A DNA stretch of 64,000 nucleotides, taken from assembly GCA_964291545.2 (NCBI GenBank), contig OZ219861.1, positions 496,001 to 560,000 of the forward strand, written 5' to 3'. Below the pieces are notes generated by a model. It worked only from the letters and a program-made list of their open reading frames with translations. It searched no databases and was not told the origin of the DNA. A program made the translations under genes and the position numbers. Origin of the DNA: G963667675 sp964291545. Lineage in GTDB: Bacteria > Chloroflexota > Dehalococcoidia > Lucifugimonadales > UBA3495. Shown in pieces: positions 61,839 to 64,000 of the stretch (position 1 is the first letter of the stretch; every line of letters begins with the position of its first letter).

Positions 61839-61895
61839 GCGCACCGGCAAGTAGTCATCGAATTGTGGAGGGACCGGACCGAGGGGCCAGAACGG

Positions 61896-62864
61896 CTATC
61901 CGTCCTGTTGCATCGGGTTGTAGCAAGCGACGGCGTGGGCATCTTCGAGTTCAAGCAGTGGGGGCCGCAGGCTCGCCCGGCATTGGTTGAGGGCTTTGTG
62001 GCACCTGGGAATATAAGGGCACTCGTCAGGCAAGGCAATCATGTCCGGCGGGCTGCCAGCCAATGGGCGCAAGTTCTTCCCGGGGTCGTCCAACCGGGGA
62101 ATGGACTGCAGCAGGGCCCAAGTGTAGGGATGCCGCGGACGCTTGAACAAGGGAACGACGTCCGCGGTCTCAACTATCGCCCCGGCGTACATGACGCCTA
62201 CCCGCTGGGCCATGGTAGCTACCACCGCCATATCGTGGGTTATGAGCAAAATGGATGCGCGCCGCTCCCGGCAGAGACGGCGGAGGTGGTCGAGCACCTC
62301 GGCTTGCAGCGTTACATCCAAGCCTGAGGTGGGTTCATCGGCGATCAGGAGCCGGGGGCCTAAGACCAACGCCATGGCCAACATGACCCGCTGGCACATT
62401 CCGCCGCTCAGGTTAGACGGGTACTGGCCCATGACGCGCCGGGGATCTGGTATGCCCAGTTCACGCAGCATTTCCTGGCCCATATCGTAGGCCGAACGAG
62501 GCCTCGCGTCGGTATGCAGGCGAATTACCTCCTCGATCTGGTCGCCGACCAGTTTCAGAGGGTTCAACGCCGACTGGGCGTCCTCGAAAATCAGCGAGAT
62601 TGTCTGACCCCGAAGCCGGCGCAGATACTCCTCGTCGGCCCGGAGGAGGTCCACCCCGTCGTAGAAAACCGAGCCCTGGTCTATGGAAGCAGAAGGGGGC
62701 AGCATGCCCATGATGGCCAGGGCCAGGGTGCTCTTTCCGGCGCCGCTTTCACCCACCAGGCAAAAGACCTCACCCTCATTCAGGGCCAAGTCGATGCCGT
62801 TAAGGGCTTTGACATCGCCCTGTCGGGTCTGATAACGCGCGTACAGGTTTTCGATTCTCAGCAC
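61896..62864 (-). CDS. Oligopeptide/dipeptide ABC transporter ATP-binding protein
   Basis: A 322-residue ABC ATPase of the DppD/OppD class. Walker A is GESGAGKSTLALAI, the signature is NLSGGMCQRVMLAMAL, Walker B is LLIADEPTSGLDV and the H-loop is ITHDM. The C-terminal oligopeptide-type region has CPYIPRCHKALNQCR. The Q-loop segment reads SLIFEDAQSALNP, with Glu where Gln is expected. No permease, substrate-binding protein or second ATPase is adjacent, so it must work with partners elsewhere. PHP and FtsK genes precede it on the same strand. Confidence 0.9.
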   Translation of the reverse strand: MLRIENLYARYQTRQGDVKALNGIDLALNEGEVFCLVGESGAGKSTLALAIMGMLPPSASIDQGSVFYDGVDLLRADEEYLRRLRGQTISLIFEDAQSALNPLKLVGDQIEEVIRLHTDARPRSAYDMGQEMLRELGIPDPRRVMGQYPSNLSGGMCQRVMLAMALVLGPRLLIADEPTSGLDVTLQAEVLDHLRRLCRERRASILLITHDMAVVATMAQRVGVMYAGAIVETADVVPLFKRPRHPYTWALLQSIPRLDDPGKNLRPLAGSPPDMIALPDECPYIPRCHKALNQCRASLRPPLLELEDAHAVACYNPMQQDG

Positions 62865-62914
62865 CCCAGTCGTCCTTCCAGCGGGCTAGAGCGCCAGCAT
62901 CCTCAGGGCCCGGA

Positions 62915-63562
62915 TCAACTATCATTGGCCAAGTCGACCATCCGGAATCTGCCGGCCTTCAACTCGCGCTTGAGGTCGTCCAGGTTCCGGACGATGCCCG
63001 GGAAGTAGGTGGCGGCGGCGCCCACGTGTTTTGCCCGGTGGGCGTCGCTCCCGGCTGTAACGCCGGCGCCCAGCAACTTGCCAAGGTCCTGGGAGAAACG
63101 GTTTTGCTCGGAGGTCCCTCTACCGTTAATTCCTTCTATGGCGTCACACAACTTGAACAGCGGGTCTGCGCCGGCCTTGGTTAGCATCTCGGCCCTGGCG
63201 TCCAGCTCGCGGGCTGCTTCTTCAATGAATCGACGGCGATAAGGGTGGGCGGCAATCAACACTGCGTCCGCCTTACGGGCCGCGGCCTCAAGAAACCCAA
63301 GTTTATGCAGGCCGAAGACGTAGCTGGTCAGGCCGAAGACCAGGACGTGGCCTGCATCGGTGTTGATCTCAGAGCCAGGCAGGACCAGAAAATTGTGCCG
63401 GCGAGACAGGGCCTCTATTTCCTGGGCAGGCCAGAAAGCGTCATGTTCGGTGAGACAGATGCCGTCTAGGCCGGCCGACTTCGCTGCTTCGACCAACTCA
63501 TCGGGGGACATGAAGCTGTCATCGGACTTTGGGTAGGTGTGGCTGTGGAGGTCGATTACCAA
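62915..63562 (-). CDS. PHP domain metal-dependent phosphoesterase
   Basis: A 215-residue PHP-family protein. Metal-binding motifs are VIDLHSHTYPKSDD at the N-terminus, ICLTEHDAFWPAQEIE, LPGSEINTDAGHVLVFG, LIAAHPYRRRF and AGSDAHRAKHVG. The family hydrolyses phosphoesters such as nucleotides or histidinol phosphate; the substrate here is unknown. It starts 134 bp beyond ftsK and is followed by the ABC gene after about 50 bp. Confidence 0.88.
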   Translation of the reverse strand: MVIDLHSHTYPKSDDSFMSPDELVEAAKSAGLDGICLTEHDAFWPAQEIEALSRRHNFLVLPGSEINTDAGHVLVFGLTSYVFGLHKLGFLEAAARKADAVLIAAHPYRRRFIEEAARELDARAEMLTKAGADPLFKLCDAIEGINGRGTSEQNRFSQDLGKLLGAGVTAGSDAHRAKHVGAAATYFPGIVRNLDDLKRELKAGRFRMVDLANDS

Positions 63563-63695
63563 TGAGTCCCCTTGTCGGCGCCGTCAGGCCGAGGCGGTAC
63601 TGGTACGAAATGTAGTCAAGCCTGGAGGCGAAGCCATGATACCAAAGGAGGGAACGGCATCGCCACAAGCACTACGGGGAGGACCGCGATAGGGA

Positions 63696-64000
63696 CTAAC
63701 GAGAGACCAGCAGGCCTTCGTCTTCCAGCGATTCCATCAACTGGGAAGCCCGTGAACCACCGATCTTCAGCCGCCTTTCCAGCAGGGATGAGGACAAATT
63801 GGGCAGGCGGACGGCGAGATCGCGGGCCTGGTCCAACAATCTATCGTCCGAGCCTTCGTCTTCGCAATCTTCAGCGTCCGGGTCACCAATGGGGATAACC
63901 GGCAGGGGAGGTCCTTCCTGCTTCACCCAGTGGTCGACCAGTTCCTCAACTTCCTTGTCGTAGACCAAAGTTGCTTGTACGCGCCGGGGTTTGGGAGACT
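63696..64000 (-). CDS. FtsK/SpoIIIE DNA translocase, C-terminal part (runs off the window)
   Basis: The C-terminal 100 residues of a FtsK-type translocase; the 5' part lies beyond the window edge. The frame is open to the end and reads PRRVQATLVYDKEVEELVDHWVK, typical of the end of the FtsK motor, then an acidic linker and a winged-helix gamma domain (AVRLPNLSSSLLERRLKIGGSRASQLMESLEDEGLL), which reads KOPS-type DNA signals. In full it would couple chromosome segregation to division. Confidence 0.85.
   Translation of the reverse strand, partial: SPKPRRVQATLVYDKEVEELVDHWVKQEGPPLPVIPIGDPDAEDCEDEGSDDRLLDQARDLAVRLPNLSSSLLERRLKIGGSRASQLMESLEDEGLLVSR

Overview
This window is a GC-rich bacterial chromosome segment. 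The gene content (repeated DUF1800, DUF1501 and NHL-repeat proteins, CaiB/BaiF CoA-transferases, a luciferase-like flavin oxidoreductase, pdxS/pdxT, stalked surface proteins, dense families of short palindromic repeats) suggests a Chloroflexota bacterium of the Dehalococcoidia/SAR202 type. That placement is an inference from gene content; no rRNA gene is present.

Layout. 0-16 kb: two paralogous clusters on the minus strand (DUF1800+NHL, then DUF1800+DUF1501+NHL) flank a catabolic block with a crotonase, a phosphatase, RidA, a VOC protein, a luciferase-like oxidoreductase, two CoA-transferases and an HSL-type hydrolase. 16-37 kb is mostly housekeeping: tRNA-Ser, gamma-glutamyltransferase, citrate synthase, a MidA-like methyltransferase, an HD protein, trmI, tRNA-Gly and tRNA-Phe, pdxS/pdxT, an R3H ATPase, tmk, an Old Yellow Enzyme-type reductase, and a hypothetical-valS-aroE-aroC operon. 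Inside this block at 28.3-28.6 kb lies a SelW-like gene whose CxxC-type motif is read as CxxU through an in-frame TGA.

37-55 kb is an accessory island. Protein genes are separated by 0.3-1.7 kb of palindromic repeats. It holds three stalked membrane-anchored surface proteins, a large secreted repeat protein with tandem promoters and a candidate attenuator RNA, two small GIY-YIG nuclease genes each bounded by inverted copies of a palindromic repeat, an IS481-type insertion sequence with a target duplication inside one of the repeats, a TPR protein, a GT2 glycosyltransferase and lysC. 55-64 kb returns to core genes: thrB, a GT4 glycosyltransferase, glmS, holA, a Gfo/Idh/MocA oxidoreductase, an ABC ATPase, a PHP protein and the C-terminal end of ftsK.

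How parts work together. lysC and thrB belong to the aspartate-family pathway; aroE and aroC to the shikimate pathway; pdxS and pdxT form PLP synthase. The two CoA-transferases, the crotonase and the flavin enzymes suggest breakdown of organic acids. The most notable observations are the selenoprotein and the GIY-YIG cassettes with palindromic termini: stub copies that keep only the nuclease-gene start and one terminus suggest that many of the short repeats are deletion derivatives of such a cassette. All homology calls are from reading motifs; no database search was run.
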